Below, piece by piece: positions 51,664 to 64,000 of a stretch of 64,000 nt of DNA. Origin of the DNA: Vreelandella subglaciescola (GTDB taxonomy: Bacteria > Pseudomonadota > Gammaproteobacteria > Pseudomonadales > Halomonadaceae); contig NZ_LT670847.1 in assembly GCF_900142895.1 (NCBI RefSeq), positions 2,790,001-2,854,000 on the forward strand, written 5' to 3'. The translations under genes were made by a program, and so were the position numbers. The notes beneath the pieces were generated by a model, which made no database searches, was not told the DNA's origin, and saw nothing but the letters and a program-made list of their open reading frames with translations. How positions within the stretch are numbered: position 1 is the stretch's first letter; each line of letters begins with the position of its first letter.

Positions 51664-52422
51664 TTAACGCACAAGACGGGCGTTATCGTCATCGGCCAGG
51701 GCGTCAAGCCACTCGGCCTTTGGCACATGCGGCGTAGCTGTGTTGTCGTCAGGAGCGCTAAAACCGACGTCGGGTAGCCATGTTTCAAGATAGTCGAGGA
51801 ACGTTGAGCGGGCTATGGTCGTTGCACCGAGGTTTTCCAGGTGCGGCGTGTGCATTTGACAGTCGATGAGCTTGCCGCCGTGGGTACGCATGGCGGCGGT
51901 CAGGTAGGCAAGCGCGACCTTGGAGCCGTCGGGTCTGAGCGAGAACATGGACTCGCCAAAAAAGACCGGCCCCATGGCCACGCCGTAAAGCCCGCCGACA
52001 AGCGCATCGTCCTGATATACCGCCAGGCTGTGGGCAATGCCCAGCCGGTGTAGCCGACAATACGCGGCGTGCATTTCAGCAGTGATCCAGGTGCCGTCTT
52101 CAGCGTCACGCGGCGCGGCGCAGGCACGCATGATGCCGGGGAAATCCTGATTGAGCGTGACGCGAAAACCGCCGTGGCGCAGCCGCTTGGTCAGGCTGCG
52201 GCGCTGTTTAAAGGCCTCAGGCTTGAGCACCATGCGTGGGCTGGGACTCCACCACAGAATCGGGTCGCCGTTGCTGTACCACGGAAAAATGCCGTGGCGG
52301 TAAGCGCTGACCAGCCAGTGGGGCGTCAGCTCGCCCCCGGCGGCCAGCAGGCCGTTGGGCGCATCAAGCGCCGAATCCGGCGGTGGAAAGACGGGCGTTG
52401 GCGACGATAGCCAAGGTAGCAT
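51664..52422 (-). CDS. aat: Leucyl/phenylalanyl-tRNA-protein transferase
   Basis: 252 residues. It transfers Leu or Phe to N-terminal Lys or Arg. Signatures: FPPPDSALDAPNGLLAAGG, YRHGIFPWYSNGDPILWWSP, GTWITAEMHAAYCRLH and GGLYGVAMGPVFFGESMFS. GGAG lies 8 nt before ATG 52422. It is upstream of bpt with a 57-bp spacer, so the two transferases are probably one operon. It is divergent from ftsK. Confidence 0.96.
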   Translation of the reverse strand: MLPWLSSPTPVFPPPDSALDAPNGLLAAGGELTPHWLVSAYRHGIFPWYSNGDPILWWSPSPRMVLKPEAFKQRRSLTKRLRHGGFRVTLNQDFPGIMRACAAPRDAEDGTWITAEMHAAYCRLHRLGIAHSLAVYQDDALVGGLYGVAMGPVFFGESMFSLRPDGSKVALAYLTAAMRTHGGKLIDCQMHTPHLENLGATTIARSTFLDYLETWLPDVGFSAPDDNTATPHVPKAEWLDALADDDNARLVR

Positions 52423-52584
52423 GGTGCGCTCCGGTGACGGGCAGGTGGCGTGAAGCCCTGTGACGGCAGAAGGATGCTCGGTATGATGCCATCTCGACGG
52501 CCGTTCGAGAATGCTGCAGGGCAGCGCCGGCCGTGTCAGGTAACGTTGTGGTTATATATGGTTTAGGTGTAAAGGGAGAGTCGC

Positions 52585-55761
<3,177 letters not shown>

Positions 55762-55794
55762 GACGTACCAGAAGGTGCAAAGCTCAAGGAGAAA

Positions 55795-55826
55795 CGCCGG
55801 CGGGGGAAACCCGGCGGCGCTTTTTG
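55795..55826 (+). terminator. Terminator after ftsK
   Basis: A GC-rich imperfect stem around CGCCGGCGGG-GAAA-CCCGGCGGCG is followed by CTTTTT, about 35 bp past the ftsK stop. Confidence 0.65.
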
Positions 55827-55931
55827 CGTCTTATTTGTCAGATGATGTATTCATACGAAGCCGCTATATCATGCTAGTGTCGTCCGAATTCCGAATACGC
55901 CGCTAACCGACAGGGTTTTAAGGAGAAACAT

Positions 55932-56585
55932 ATGCGCCACACCAAGACACAGCGATCGTTTTCATTCGCGCTTGCGGCCAGTGCGCTGGGCTTTATAGCC
56001 GCCCCTCAGGCGTGGGCGAACGAAGCCGCCGAGCGGTTGACTGAACGGCTCGACCCGCTGGAAACCTATGAGGCTGAGTTCGATCAGCAGATTCTGGGCA
56101 GCGGCGGCGAGCGCTTACAGCAAGTGCAGGGCGAAATGTGGCTGTCGCGCCCGGGCATGCTGCGCTGGGAAGTTGACGCTCCCTATAGCCAGACCGTGGT
56201 GTCCAACGGCGAAGAGGTTTATCTGTTTGATCCGGATCTGGAGCAGGTCACGGTGCAGGGCCTGGATAACCGCGTGACTTATACGCCGGCGCTGTTACTT
56301 TCGGGTAGCGCCGGTGAGTTGACCGACAGCTTTGATGTGTTCTACGAGCAGGAAGAAGGCGATGACATCTTCACTCTGATTCCCGTCTCGCCGGATACGC
56401 TGTTTGAAGAGCTGAGCATGACGTTTAACGGTGAAACGCTCACCGAGCTGTGGATGACCGATAGCACCGGCCAGCGTACCGCGATCCGGTTTTCTGCGAT
56501 TAGCCAAAACACACCGATTGATGACGAGCGCTTCCGCTTTGATATTCCCGATGGCGTTGACGTGATCCGCGAACAGGCGCCCTAA
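55932..56585 (+). CDS. lolA: Outer-membrane lipoprotein carrier protein LolA
   Basis: 217 residues. The signal peptide ends at QAWA (about residue 29). The mature protein has the LolA pattern: AERLTERLDPLETYEAEFDQ, GEMWLSRPGMLRWEVDAPYS and QTVVSNGEEVYLFDPDLEQV, ending RFRFDIPDGVDVI. It carries lipoproteins from LolCDE to LolB across the periplasm. Several genes in this window encode potential cargo (SlyB, the NlpC/P60 protein and two unknown lipoproteins). TAAGGAG lies 7 nt before ATG 55932. It is between ftsK and rarA, the conserved order. Confidence 0.96.
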   Translation: MRHTKTQRSFSFALAASALGFIAAPQAWANEAAERLTERLDPLETYEAEFDQQILGSGGERLQQVQGEMWLSRPGMLRWEVDAPYSQTVVSNGEEVYLFDPDLEQVTVQGLDNRVTYTPALLLSGSAGELTDSFDVFYEQEEGDDIFTLIPVSPDTLFEELSMTFNGETLTELWMTDSTGQRTAIRFSAISQNTPIDDERFRFDIPDGVDVIREQAP

Positions 56586-56600
56586 GCGCCTGTTTCATCT

Positions 56601-57926
56601 TTAGCGCTGCCCGTCGGCTTCGGCGTCGCGGGCGGCGCGCCAGGCCATAATCGCGGCAAAACGCTGTTCATGTCCCAGCTCGCTGGGCTGGTAAAACGCG
56701 GCGTGGGGAAGCGCTTCGGGCCAGCAGTCGTGCGCGCTGCCGGCGGGATAGCCGTCGGGTTCGCTGTGGGCGTAGCGGTAGCCGTCACCGTGCCCCAGGC
56801 TTTCCATCAACTTGGTCGGCGCATTGCGCAGGTAGGTGGGTACGTCGAGCTGCGGCTGTTCCCGCGCGAACGCCTGAGCGGCTTTCCACGCGCGGTCAAT
56901 GCGGTTGCTTTTGGGTGCCACGGCCAGGTGGATGGCCGCATGGGCCATGGCCCGCTGCCCTTCATAATCGCCCAGCCGCAGGTAGGCATCCCAGGCGGCA
57001 ACGGCCAGCGGCAGGGCGCGCGGGTCGGCGTTGCCCACGTCTTCCGAGGCAATCGCGGTGAGCCGGCGGATCACGTCCAGCGGGTCGCCGCCGCCCTGAA
57101 TGAACCGGGCAATGTAGAGCAGCGCGGCGTCCGGCCGCGATGAGCGGATCGACTTGTGAATCGCCGAGAGCAGGTCGTAATAGCCGTCCCCCTGCTTATC
57201 AAACGCGCTGGCCTGATGCCCGATGACGTCGTCCAGCACAGCAAGCGCCAGCGTTTCGCCGCCGTGAGTTGTGGTGGTGAAGTCGCAGGCGGTTTCGAGT
57301 AGCCCCAGCGCGCGTCGCGCATCGCCGGCACTAGCGTGGGCCAGCGCATCCAGCACACCGTCTTCTGTGTGGATGCGTCGCTCCCCGAGGCCGTTGTGGG
57401 TATCGGCCAGCGCCTGATGCATCACCTGAACGAGCTCTGCGTGAGTGAGCGGCTTCAAGACATACACCCGGGCGCGGGATAACAGCGCCGAATTCACTTC
57501 AAACGAGGGATTCTCGGTGGTCGCGCCGATTAGTGTGAACAGCCCCGACTCAACGTGAGGCAGCAGGGCATCCTGCTGGCTCTTGTTCAGGCGGTGAATC
57601 TCATCCAGAAACAGCACCACCGGCGTGGGAGCAAACGCGTGGGCACGTTCGACCACGGTGCGGATGTCCTTGACGCCGGCCATGACCGCGCTGAGGGATT
57701 CCAGCCGTGCGCCCGAGGCGTTGGCGAGTATTTCTGCCAGGGTGGTCTTGCCCACGCCCGGCGGCCCCCATAAAATCATCGAGCGCACGGTAGCCGTGTC
57801 GGCCATGTGCCTGAGCGGCTTGCCTTCGCCGACCAGCGCTTGCTGGCCGATATAATCGGCCAGCTGACGCGGGCGCATGCGGTAAGCCAGCGGGGCCTGA
57901 TCGGGTGAAGAAGAAAAAAGATCCAT
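56601..57926 (-). CDS. rarA: Replication-associated recombination protein RarA
   Basis: 441 residues from ATG 57926 (GGAG upstream). It is an AAA+ ATPase of the clamp-loader type acting at stalled replication forks. Walker A is [17 protein letters not shown], Walker [18 protein letters not shown], and sensor 1 [20 protein letters not shown]. The C-terminal tetramerisation domain is present. Unusually, the gene is convergent with lolA; in E. coli lolA-rarA run together. The 280-bp divergent gap to 58207 holds one short hairpin (58141-58167) and no other signal. Confidence 0.96.
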   Translation of the reverse strand: MDLFSSSPDQAPLAYRMRPRQLADYIGQQALVGEGKPLRHMADTATVRSMILWGPPGVGKTTLAEILANASGARLESLSAVMAGVKDIRTVVERAHAFAPTPVVLFLDEIHRLNKSQQDALLPHVESGLFTLIGATTENPSFEVNSALLSRARVYVLKPLTHAELVQVMHQALADTHNGLGERRIHTEDGVLDALAHASAGDARRALGLLETACDFTTTTHGGETLALAVLDDVIGHQASAFDKQGDGYYDLLSAIHKSIRSSRPDAALLYIARFIQGGGDPLDVIRRLTAIASEDVGNADPRALPLAVAAWDAYLRLGDYEGQRAMAHAAIHLAVAPKSNRIDRAWKAAQAFAREQPQLDVPTYLRNAPTKLMESLGHGDGYRYAHSEPDGYPAGSAHDCWPEALPHAAFYQPSELGHEQRFAAIMAWRAARDAEADGQR

Positions 57927-58206
57927 GCAAACTCCGTTGAACAACGCCGTGCCATGAGCTGTCGTTAATAACAGGTACCGTGGTTCTACGGTGGTAATCA
58001 AGTCGGCGCCAAGCTACTGTTAGCCATAATTGTTTCAGCCGGCGCGAAAAGAGTCGAGCTTAAAAGCCGAGAACAAAAAACACGCACACACGTCAAGCGC
58101 AAGACACCCGCCGTGCACCGGCTTCAGGCTTATTTATCAGGCACGTATCGCGCACCGTGGTACGTGCAAAGCCTTTGGGCATGCGCGGAACAAAGGAGGC
58201 GGCATC

Positions 58207-58767
58207 ATGATTAATCAACTGAGCCTGGATCATGCCAACATGGAGCGAATGCTTCATGTGCTGGATTTGAAGTACAAGATTCTGCAGCAGGGAGAACGTC
58301 CCAACTTTCACCTGATGCGTGAGGTGGTGGACTATATCCTGTCGTATATGGAAGAGTTTGCCGTCTCGCTTGAGCAAGGTTTTGTCGAGCGGCTGAAGGC
58401 ACACGTGCCCGAGCATGCCGACATGGCCGAGCAGCTGCTGGCCGACTACCGCAAGCTCAAGCCCCGCCTTGAGCACCTGTCAGACGATATCGACATGGTG
58501 CTAATGGATAACGTGCTGCCGATGGACCGCTTTGCCGAGGACCTGAAGCAGTATCTGGACGCGCACCGCGAATATCTGCGCCAAGAGCGTGAGGAGTTGT
58601 TTCCGCTGCTGGATAAACGCTTTGATGCCGAAGACACCGAGGCCTTTGTCAAAGCGATGCCGGTGAAGGCCGACCAGATAATCGAGCGTTTGCAGGAATC
58701 CTACCCCGAGCTTTACGCCGAGCTGCAGGAGGCCGACGTGCCACCGCTCGACTCGCAGGGCTCTTGA
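58207..58767 (+). CDS. Hemerythrin-like helical protein with degenerate metal site
   Basis: 186 residues from ATG 58207, with AAAGGAGG 7 nt upstream. The four-helix pattern of the DUF/hemerythrin HHE domain is evident: SLDHANMERMLHVLDLKY, then FHLMREVVDYILSYMEEF, then HLSDDIDMVL, then YLDAHREYLRQEREELFPLL. The first motif DHANM, an EH pair (LEHLSD) and the final AHREYLRQEREELFP are recognisable. The central HHPKED motif, which supplies iron ligands, is replaced by FAVSLEQ. A full di-iron site is therefore unlikely. Function unknown. It is upstream of murI by 45 bp. Confidence 0.75.
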   Translation: MINQLSLDHANMERMLHVLDLKYKILQQGERPNFHLMREVVDYILSYMEEFAVSLEQGFVERLKAHVPEHADMAEQLLADYRKLKPRLEHLSDDIDMVLMDNVLPMDRFAEDLKQYLDAHREYLRQEREELFPLLDKRFDAEDTEAFVKAMPVKADQIIERLQESYPELYAELQEADVPPLDSQGS

Positions 58768-58812
58768 TAGCAGCCCTGCCACTCACCGCGTTCAGGAGAT
58801 AGCGTTCAAGCC

Positions 58813-59610
58813 ATGGCCGGCTCCGTGCTGATTTTTGATTCCGGCGTTGGCGGACTCTCCGTGGCGGCCGCCCTGCGCCAGCACTATCCCGGCGCGGCGC
58901 TGAGCTATGCCTGCGATAACGCCTGGCTGCCTTACGGCCTGCGCCCCGACGAGGTGCTGACGCAGCGCATCGTCGCCGTGTGCCGTGCTGCGGTGGAAGC
59001 CTGCCGGCCGGCCGTGCTGGTGGTGGCGTGCAATACGGCCAGCACGCTGGCGCTGGAGCCGCTTCGCCGGGCGCTGGCGATTCCCGTGGTGGGCACCGTG
59101 CCCGCCATCAAGCCGGCAGCGGCGCTCAGCCAGACACGCCATCTCGGGCTTTTGGCCACCACGGCCACGGTCAGGCGGCCTTATACCCAGCGGCTGATCG
59201 AACACTTTGCCGCCGACTGCCGGGTGACCTTCGTCGCGGCGGATGCGCTGGTGACCGAGGCCGAAGCCTGGCTGGGCGGTGCTTCCCCCAATCCTGCACG
59301 CCTGAACGCGGCGTTAACCCCGTTGTGGAAAGCGGCCAGCGCCAGCTCGCCGCTGGATACGGTGGTGTTGGGTTGTACCCATTTTCCGCTGCTTACCCCC
59401 TGGCTTGCCGCGCTTTCACCGCTGCCGCTTGCCTGGGTGGATTCCGGTGACGCCATCGCTCGGCGCGTGGGCCAGCTGGTCGCGCCGCTGCTGAACGCCA
59501 GCGACGAAAGCGGTCAGGCGTTTGCCACAGCGCCCCGACCAGCGCTTGCGCACGCGCTGGCCGCCTACGGTTTTCAACGGCCCGAATATTTGCCGGTCGC
59601 CGCATGTTAG
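58813..59610 (+). CDS. murI: Glutamate racemase
   Basis: 265 residues. It makes D-glutamate for peptidoglycan. The catalytic cysteines are Cys73 (VVACNTAST) and Cys188 (VVLGCTHFPLL), and the substrate region is FDSGVGGLSVAAAL and LPYGLRPDEV. The start ATG 58813 has only a weak ribosome site (GGAG further upstream at 58795). It follows the hemerythrin-like gene and precedes trmA. Confidence 0.96.
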   Translation: MAGSVLIFDSGVGGLSVAAALRQHYPGAALSYACDNAWLPYGLRPDEVLTQRIVAVCRAAVEACRPAVLVVACNTASTLALEPLRRALAIPVVGTVPAIKPAAALSQTRHLGLLATTATVRRPYTQRLIEHFAADCRVTFVAADALVTEAEAWLGGASPNPARLNAALTPLWKAASASSPLDTVVLGCTHFPLLTPWLAALSPLPLAWVDSGDAIARRVGQLVAPLLNASDESGQAFATAPRPALAHALAAYGFQRPEYLPVAAC

Positions 59611-59667
59611 GCTCGCCGGCTTTTCAGGCAATATCCCCCTAAAACGTACCCAGACGAGGAGACGCCC

Positions 59668-60792
59668 TTGGCCATTCCCCAGGTGGAGCCGCAGCACTAC
59701 GACGCCCAGCTTGCGGCCAAACGCGATGCCGTCACCCACCTTTTTGCCGCGTTTGACACGCCCGCGCTGGAGGTGCACGACTCGCCACCGAGCCACTACC
59801 GCCAGCGCTGCGAGTTTCGTCTGTGGCACGAAGGCGACGACGTGTTCTATGCCATGTTTGAAGTCGAGGCAGGCGAGGGCGACAACGGGCGTAAAAACAA
59901 GCGGACGGTGCGCCTTGACCAGTACGCCGTTGCCAGTGAAGCGATCAACGCGCTGATGCCCCCGCTGCGCGAGGCGTTTCTGGCCAGCGAGACGCTGCGC
60001 CGCAAGCTGTTTCAAATCGAGTTTCTGACCACGCTGTCCGGCGAGGCGCTGGTGACGCTGGTGTATCACCGCCCGCTGGATGACGTCTGGGAAGCCGAAG
60101 CGCGGGCGCTCGAACAATCACTGGGCATCATGATTATCGGCCGTTCGCGTAAGCAGCGTCTGGTGCTGACCCGTGATCACGTCTGGGAGCATTTGCACGT
60201 GGACGGTAAAGCGTTTGCCTACCAGCAGGTAGAAAACAGCTTCACCCAGCCCAACGCGCAGGTATGTCAAAAAATGCTGGCATGGGCGCGGGACGTAACG
60301 GCCGGCAGTCAAGCGCAGGATCTGGTCGAGCTGTACTGCGGCAACGGCAACTTCACTATCGCGCTGGCCGAGAATTTTCGCCGCGTGCTGGCGACCGAGA
60401 TTTCGCGCACGTCGGTGGCCAGCGCCCAGGTCAACCTGCAGGCCAATAACGTGGACAACGTCCATGTCGCGCGGATGTCGGCCGAAGACTTTGCGCTGGC
60501 GCTAAAAGGGGAGAAGCACGGCCGCCGCGTGGCAGAGATGGCGCTGGACGGCTATGATTTTTCTACCGTACTGGTGGACCCGCCGCGGGCAGGGCTGGAC
60601 GACGCCAGCTGTGCGCAGATCAGCGGCTATGAGCGCATCGTGTACATTTCCTGCAACCCCGAAACGCTGGCGCAAAACCTTGGCCTGTTGACGCGCACCC
60701 ACCGCATTGAACGCTTTGCCCTGTTTGACCAGTTTCCGTTTACCGACCACTGCGAATGCGGGGTAATGCTGACGCGGCGTGAAAACGTATAG
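59668..60792 (+). CDS. trmA: tRNA (uracil-54-C5)-methyltransferase
   Basis: 374 residues from TTG 59668 (GAGGAGA upstream). It makes ribothymidine at U54 in the T-loop with S-adenosylmethionine. The N-terminal region PPSHYRQRCEFRLWHEGD, the SAM site DLVELYCGNGNFTIALAENF, the DPPRAGLDD motif and the nucleophile Cys at about 328 in IVYISCNPETLAQNL identify TrmA; RumA/RlmD would carry a TRAM domain and Fe-S cysteines, which are absent. Its C-terminus HCECGVMLTRR is typical. Confidence 0.96.
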   Translation: MAIPQVEPQHYDAQLAAKRDAVTHLFAAFDTPALEVHDSPPSHYRQRCEFRLWHEGDDVFYAMFEVEAGEGDNGRKNKRTVRLDQYAVASEAINALMPPLREAFLASETLRRKLFQIEFLTTLSGEALVTLVYHRPLDDVWEAEARALEQSLGIMIIGRSRKQRLVLTRDHVWEHLHVDGKAFAYQQVENSFTQPNAQVCQKMLAWARDVTAGSQAQDLVELYCGNGNFTIALAENFRRVLATEISRTSVASAQVNLQANNVDNVHVARMSAEDFALALKGEKHGRRVAEMALDGYDFSTVLVDPPRAGLDDASCAQISGYERIVYISCNPETLAQNLGLLTRTHRIERFALFDQFPFTDHCECGVMLTRRENV

Positions 60793-61007
60793 CCCGTGTG
60801 CCGAACGCAAACGCTCAGTGGCGTAAAATAAAGGCAGAAACAAACGCTTGGCTCTCGGCGTCATGCGCAAGCGGTATGCACCATGAGCAAGTGATTAAGG
60901 GCTTGGGTCACTTGCTCAGCTGGCGTAAGCTAGCCCAAAGACAGGCTTAAAAGCCTCTCTTCCTTCATTTTTTTGGCCGGATGCGGTCTTGGCAGTCGAG
61001 GTGATGG

Positions 61008-64000
61008 ATGCATTACGTTGCGATTGAGGAAAGCCGGCAGGATCTGCTGAAACAGCTACAGGAGCGGCTGGAAGCGCGTCTGGAGCCTAAGCGTGCAGAG
61101 GCTATTGATGCCTTTGCGCAGCAGTTCTACGCCACGGTGCCCGTGGAAGATCTGGTTAACCGGCGTCTGGATGACTTTTATGGCGCCACGCTCTCGATCT
61201 GGCAGTTTTTGCAGCATCATGACCTTGCCAGTCCCAAGGTGCAGGTATTCAACCCCGATTTTGAAGAGCACGGCTGGCAGTCCACCCATACCTTTGTGGC
61301 CGTATTGCACAAGGACATGCCGTTTCTGGTGGACTCGGTACGCATTGCGCTTAATCGCCGTGGCCTCACCGTTCACGCCATCCAGAACGCCGTGCTTGCC
61401 GTAGAGCGTAGTGCCGGTCACGAGCTGGAAAACGTCGTGCCGGCCCAGGGCGATAACGCGCCTGAGATGCGCGAATCGCTGATCGTCATCGAAGTCGACC
61501 GCCACAGCGACCCCGATTCGCTGGCCGCCATCGAGCAGGAGCTGCACGACGTGCTGCGCGACGTGCGTACGGCGGTTAACGACTACGACAGCATGTGCAC
61601 GCGCATTCGCGACGCGATTCAGGAGCTTGAAAAAGTCTGCCCGCCGCAGATTGATCCCGACGACCACGAAGAAGCCATCGCGTTTCTCGAATGGCTGCTC
61701 AATGACAACTTTACCTTTCTGGGCTACGACGAATACGTGCTCGAAAACGGCGCGCTCAAGCGCGACCCGGAAAGCGTACAGGGCGTGTTCCGCCTGGATC
61801 AGCCGCGCTACGGCGAGCGCATCCGCACGCAGGAAGGCATCGACGAAAAGAATGGCTACCTGCTGGTGCCGCAGCTGTTGTCGTTTGCCAAAAGCGCCCA
61901 CCATTCGCGCGTGCACCGCCCGACCTACCCGGACTACATCACCGTTGACCGTTACGACGACGATGGCAACGTTATCGGTGAGCGACGCTTTTTCGGTCTG
62001 CTGGCCGCGACCGTGTATAACGAATCGCCGCGCCATATTCCGCTACTGCGGCGCAAGCTCAAGGCGGTAATGGACGTTGCCGGCTTCAGCTCCCAGGGGC
62101 ATAACGGCAAGCAGCTGTTGCAGGTGCTGGAAGTGTACCCGCGCGATGACCTCTTCCACATCGATACCGATGCGCTGGCGAGCACGGCGCTGGGCATCCT
62201 TAACATCCGCGAGCGTCGTCAGGTGCGGTTGTTCGTGCGTGAAGATATCAGCGGCAAGTTTTACTCCTGCCTGATTTTTGTGCCGCGTGACGTGTTCTCG
62301 ACCCAGCTGCGCCAGAATATCCAGCGGCTGTTGTGCGAAGAAATGGACGCCCACTTTGGCGACTTCAATACGTACCTGTCCGAGTCGGTGCTGGCGCGCA
62401 TCCAGCTGATTCTGCGTTTCAACGGCGATAGCCCCGGCCAGTTTGACCTTGCGCGGCTGGAGAAGAAAATCGCGCAGCTGGCGCGCAGCTGGCGCGACGA
62501 GCTGCAGGCAGCAATGGTCGAAGGCTTTGGCGAAGAACGCGCCAATCACCTGATGGATGACTTTCACGAAGCGTTTTCCGCCAGCTACCGGGAAGATTTC
62601 AGCGCCCGCACCGCCGTGTACGACGTACAGCATCTGCTGGACCTGGATAACGAAGACGATCTGGCGCTGTCTCACTATCGCCCGCTGGAAGAGCAGAACG
62701 GCGGTGTCAAGCTCAAGCTATACCATCGCCACACCCAGATTCCGCTGTCTGACGTGCTACCGATGATGGAAAGCCTGGGGCTGCGCGTGGTCGGCGAGCG
62801 GCCTTATGAAATCAACGCGCCAGAGCAATACTACTGGATTCACGATTTCAACCTGGAGCACAGCGGCGCCGAGATCAGCCTGAGCGACATGCGTGAAGAT
62901 TTCACTCAGGCGTTCAAGCGCATCTGGTCAGGCGAGGCCGACAACGACGCCTACAACCGGCTGATCATCAGCGCCGGGCTTGACTGGCGCGAAGTGGCGA
63001 TGCTGCGCGGCTATGCCCGCTACCTCAAGCAGATCCGCTTTGGCATGTCGCAAGACTATATCGCCACGACGCTGAACAACTACGCGGATATTACCCGCGA
63101 GCTGGTGGAGCTGTTCAAGCAGCGGTTTGATCCTGACATTGAGTCACACGACGGCGAAGCCTGTTTGGCGCGCATCAACGACCATCTGGAAAACGTCGAC
63201 AGCCTGAATGACGACCAGCTGCTGCGTCGCTTCATGGAGCTGATCCAGGCCACGCTGCGCACCAACTATTACCAGCGCGACGAAGACGGCGGGTACAAGG
63301 ATTATATTGCCTACAAGCTTGCGCCCTCGAAAGTGACGGGTATGCCCAAGCCGCGCCCGGCCTACGAGATTTTTGTCTGCTCGCCCCGGGTGGAAGGCGT
63401 ACATCTGCGCGGCGGCAAAGTGGCGCGCGGTGGGTTGCGCTGGTCTGACCGGTTGGAAGATTTCCGCACCGAAGTACTGGGGCTGGTCAAGGCGCAGCAG
63501 GTCAAGAACGCGGTCATCGTGCCGGTAGGCGCCAAAGGCGGCTTTGTGTGCAAACGCATGCCCGAAAACGCCGACCGTGAAACCCGGCAAAATGAAGGCA
63601 TTGCCTGCTACCAGACCTTTATCCGCGCGCTGCTGGACGTCACCGACAACTTCGACGGCGGCGACGTCGTGCCGCCCGATAACGTAGTGCGCCACGATGA
63701 TAACGATGCCTATATGGTGGTGGCAGCTGACAAGGGCACGGCAACGTTCTCCGATATTGCCAACGAAATTTCGCTGGAATACGGCCACTGGCTGGGCGAC
63801 GCGTTCGCCTCCGGCGGTGCCAATGGCTATGACCACAAGAAAATGGGGATTACCGCCCGGGGTGCCTGGGAATCGGTCCAGCGCCACTTCCGCGGGCTTG
63901 GCGTCAATACCCAGAGCGACACTTTCAGCGTGGTCGGCGTCGGGGATATGGGCGGCGACGTGTTCGGCAACGGCATGCTGCTGTCTGATCAGATCGAGTT
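61008..64000 (+). CDS. gdhB: NAD-specific glutamate dehydrogenase, large type (3' end cut)
   Basis: At least 997 of about 1600 residues, from ATG 61008 (GAGG shortly upstream). It deaminates glutamate to 2-oxoglutarate with NAD. The N-terminal ACT-like regulatory part includes HTFVAVLHKDMPFLVDSVRI and TFLGYDEYVLENG. The catalytic domain has HLRGGKVARGGLRWSDRLED, VIVPVGAKGGFVCKRMP with the catalytic lysine region, and the NAD-binding start FSVVGVGDMGGDVFGNGML. The family is widespread in Pseudomonas and Halomonas. The 215-bp gap upstream (60793-61007) shows no convincing promoter. Confidence 0.97.
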   Translation, partial: MHYVAIEESRQDLLKQLQERLEARLEPKRAEAIDAFAQQFYATVPVEDLVNRRLDDFYGATLSIWQFLQHHDLASPKVQVFNPDFEEHGWQSTHTFVAVLHKDMPFLVDSVRIALNRRGLTVHAIQNAVLAVERSAGHELENVVPAQGDNAPEMRESLIVIEVDRHSDPDSLAAIEQELHDVLRDVRTAVNDYDSMCTRIRDAIQELEKVCPPQIDPDDHEEAIAFLEWLLNDNFTFLGYDEYVLENGALKRDPESVQGVFRLDQPRYGERIRTQEGIDEKNGYLLVPQLLSFAKSAHHSRVHRPTYPDYITVDRYDDDGNVIGERRFFGLLAATVYNESPRHIPLLRRKLKAVMDVAGFSSQGHNGKQLLQVLEVYPRDDLFHIDTDALASTALGILNIRERRQVRLFVREDISGKFYSCLIFVPRDVFSTQLRQNIQRLLCEEMDAHFGDFNTYLSESVLARIQLILRFNGDSPGQFDLARLEKKIAQLARSWRDELQAAMVEGFGEERANHLMDDFHEAFSASYREDFSARTAVYDVQHLLDLDNEDDLALSHYRPLEEQNGGVKLKLYHRHTQIPLSDVLPMMESLGLRVVGERPYEINAPEQYYWIHDFNLEHSGAEISLSDMREDFTQAFKRIWSGEADNDAYNRLIISAGLDWREVAMLRGYARYLKQIRFGMSQDYIATTLNNYADITRELVELFKQRFDPDIESHDGEACLARINDHLENVDSLNDDQLLRRFMELIQATLRTNYYQRDEDGGYKDYIAYKLAPSKVTGMPKPRPAYEIFVCSPRVEGVHLRGGKVARGGLRWSDRLEDFRTEVLGLVKAQQVKNAVIVPVGAKGGFVCKRMPENADRETRQNEGIACYQTFIRALLDVTDNFDGGDVVPPDNVVRHDDNDAYMVVAADKGTATFSDIANEISLEYGHWLGDAFASGGANGYDHKKMGITARGAWESVQRHFRGLGVNTQSDTFSVVGVGDMGGDVFGNGMLLSDQIE

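Overview
The window looks like chromosomal DNA of a moderately halophilic gammaproteobacterium of the Halomonadaceae (Halomonas or a close relative). This rests on recognising the protein families: SlyB, RoxA, HflD, MnmA, TrmA, RNase II, a Pseudomonas-type long isocitrate lyase, a large NAD-dependent glutamate dehydrogenase, high GC content and acidic proteins. No database search was possible. No phage, insertion sequence, CRISPR array or rRNA was seen. Genes are densely packed, and several pairs overlap by ATGA or TAATG.

Layout. 1-2206 (minus): a sensor histidine kinase cut by the left edge, translationally coupled to a periplasmic molybdopterin-binding-fold protein. 2348-5851 (plus): a Cys-rich lipoprotein, a polytopic membrane protein and an exported von Willebrand A protein carrying four 264-bp tandem repeats. 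This is the most accessory-looking and least explained block. 6096-9314: an Lgt-like/TlpA thioredoxin fusion, an L,D-transpeptidase, a lipoprotein and an XRE regulator. 9588-11370: gltX, then tRNA-Ala(GGC) and tRNA-Glu(TTC), followed by a 458-bp gap that holds a candidate mini-transcript. 11829-12710: a beta-hydroxyacid dehydrogenase.

12873-26360 is a nearly complete oxidative TCA supercluster. gltA (minus) diverges from sdhCDAB-sucAB-lpdA-sucCD (plus). The shared control region has sigma70-type promoters on both sides and five exact-period 15-bp repeats. aceA (glyoxylate shunt) and icd lie further right, so the enzymes competing at the isocitrate branch point are about 6 kb apart. The NAD-glutamate dehydrogenase at the right edge feeds 2-oxoglutarate into the same cycle.

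26454-46000 holds RNA and stress housekeeping genes: rnb, ycjX-ycjF, yeaD, a YeaQ-type protein, a DUF1266 protein, an NlpC/P60 lipoprotein, an MFS exporter, slyD, slyB, aceA, roxA, purB, hflD, mnmA, nudJ and rluE. 46124-52422 holds icd and then the N-degron set: clpS, clpA, infA, bpt and aat. Here the adaptor, the unfoldase and both aminoacyl-transferases that create destabilising N-termini are clustered. 52585-64000 holds ftsK with a (GAGCCC)n tract, lolA, rarA, a degenerate hemerythrin-like protein, murI, trmA and the truncated glutamate dehydrogenase gene.

No convincing new defence or biosynthetic system was found. The best leads are the vWA repeat operon, the iteron-like array between gltA and sdh, the mini-transcript after the tRNAs, the kinase/molybdopterin-fold pair and the two-lipoyl-domain SucB.
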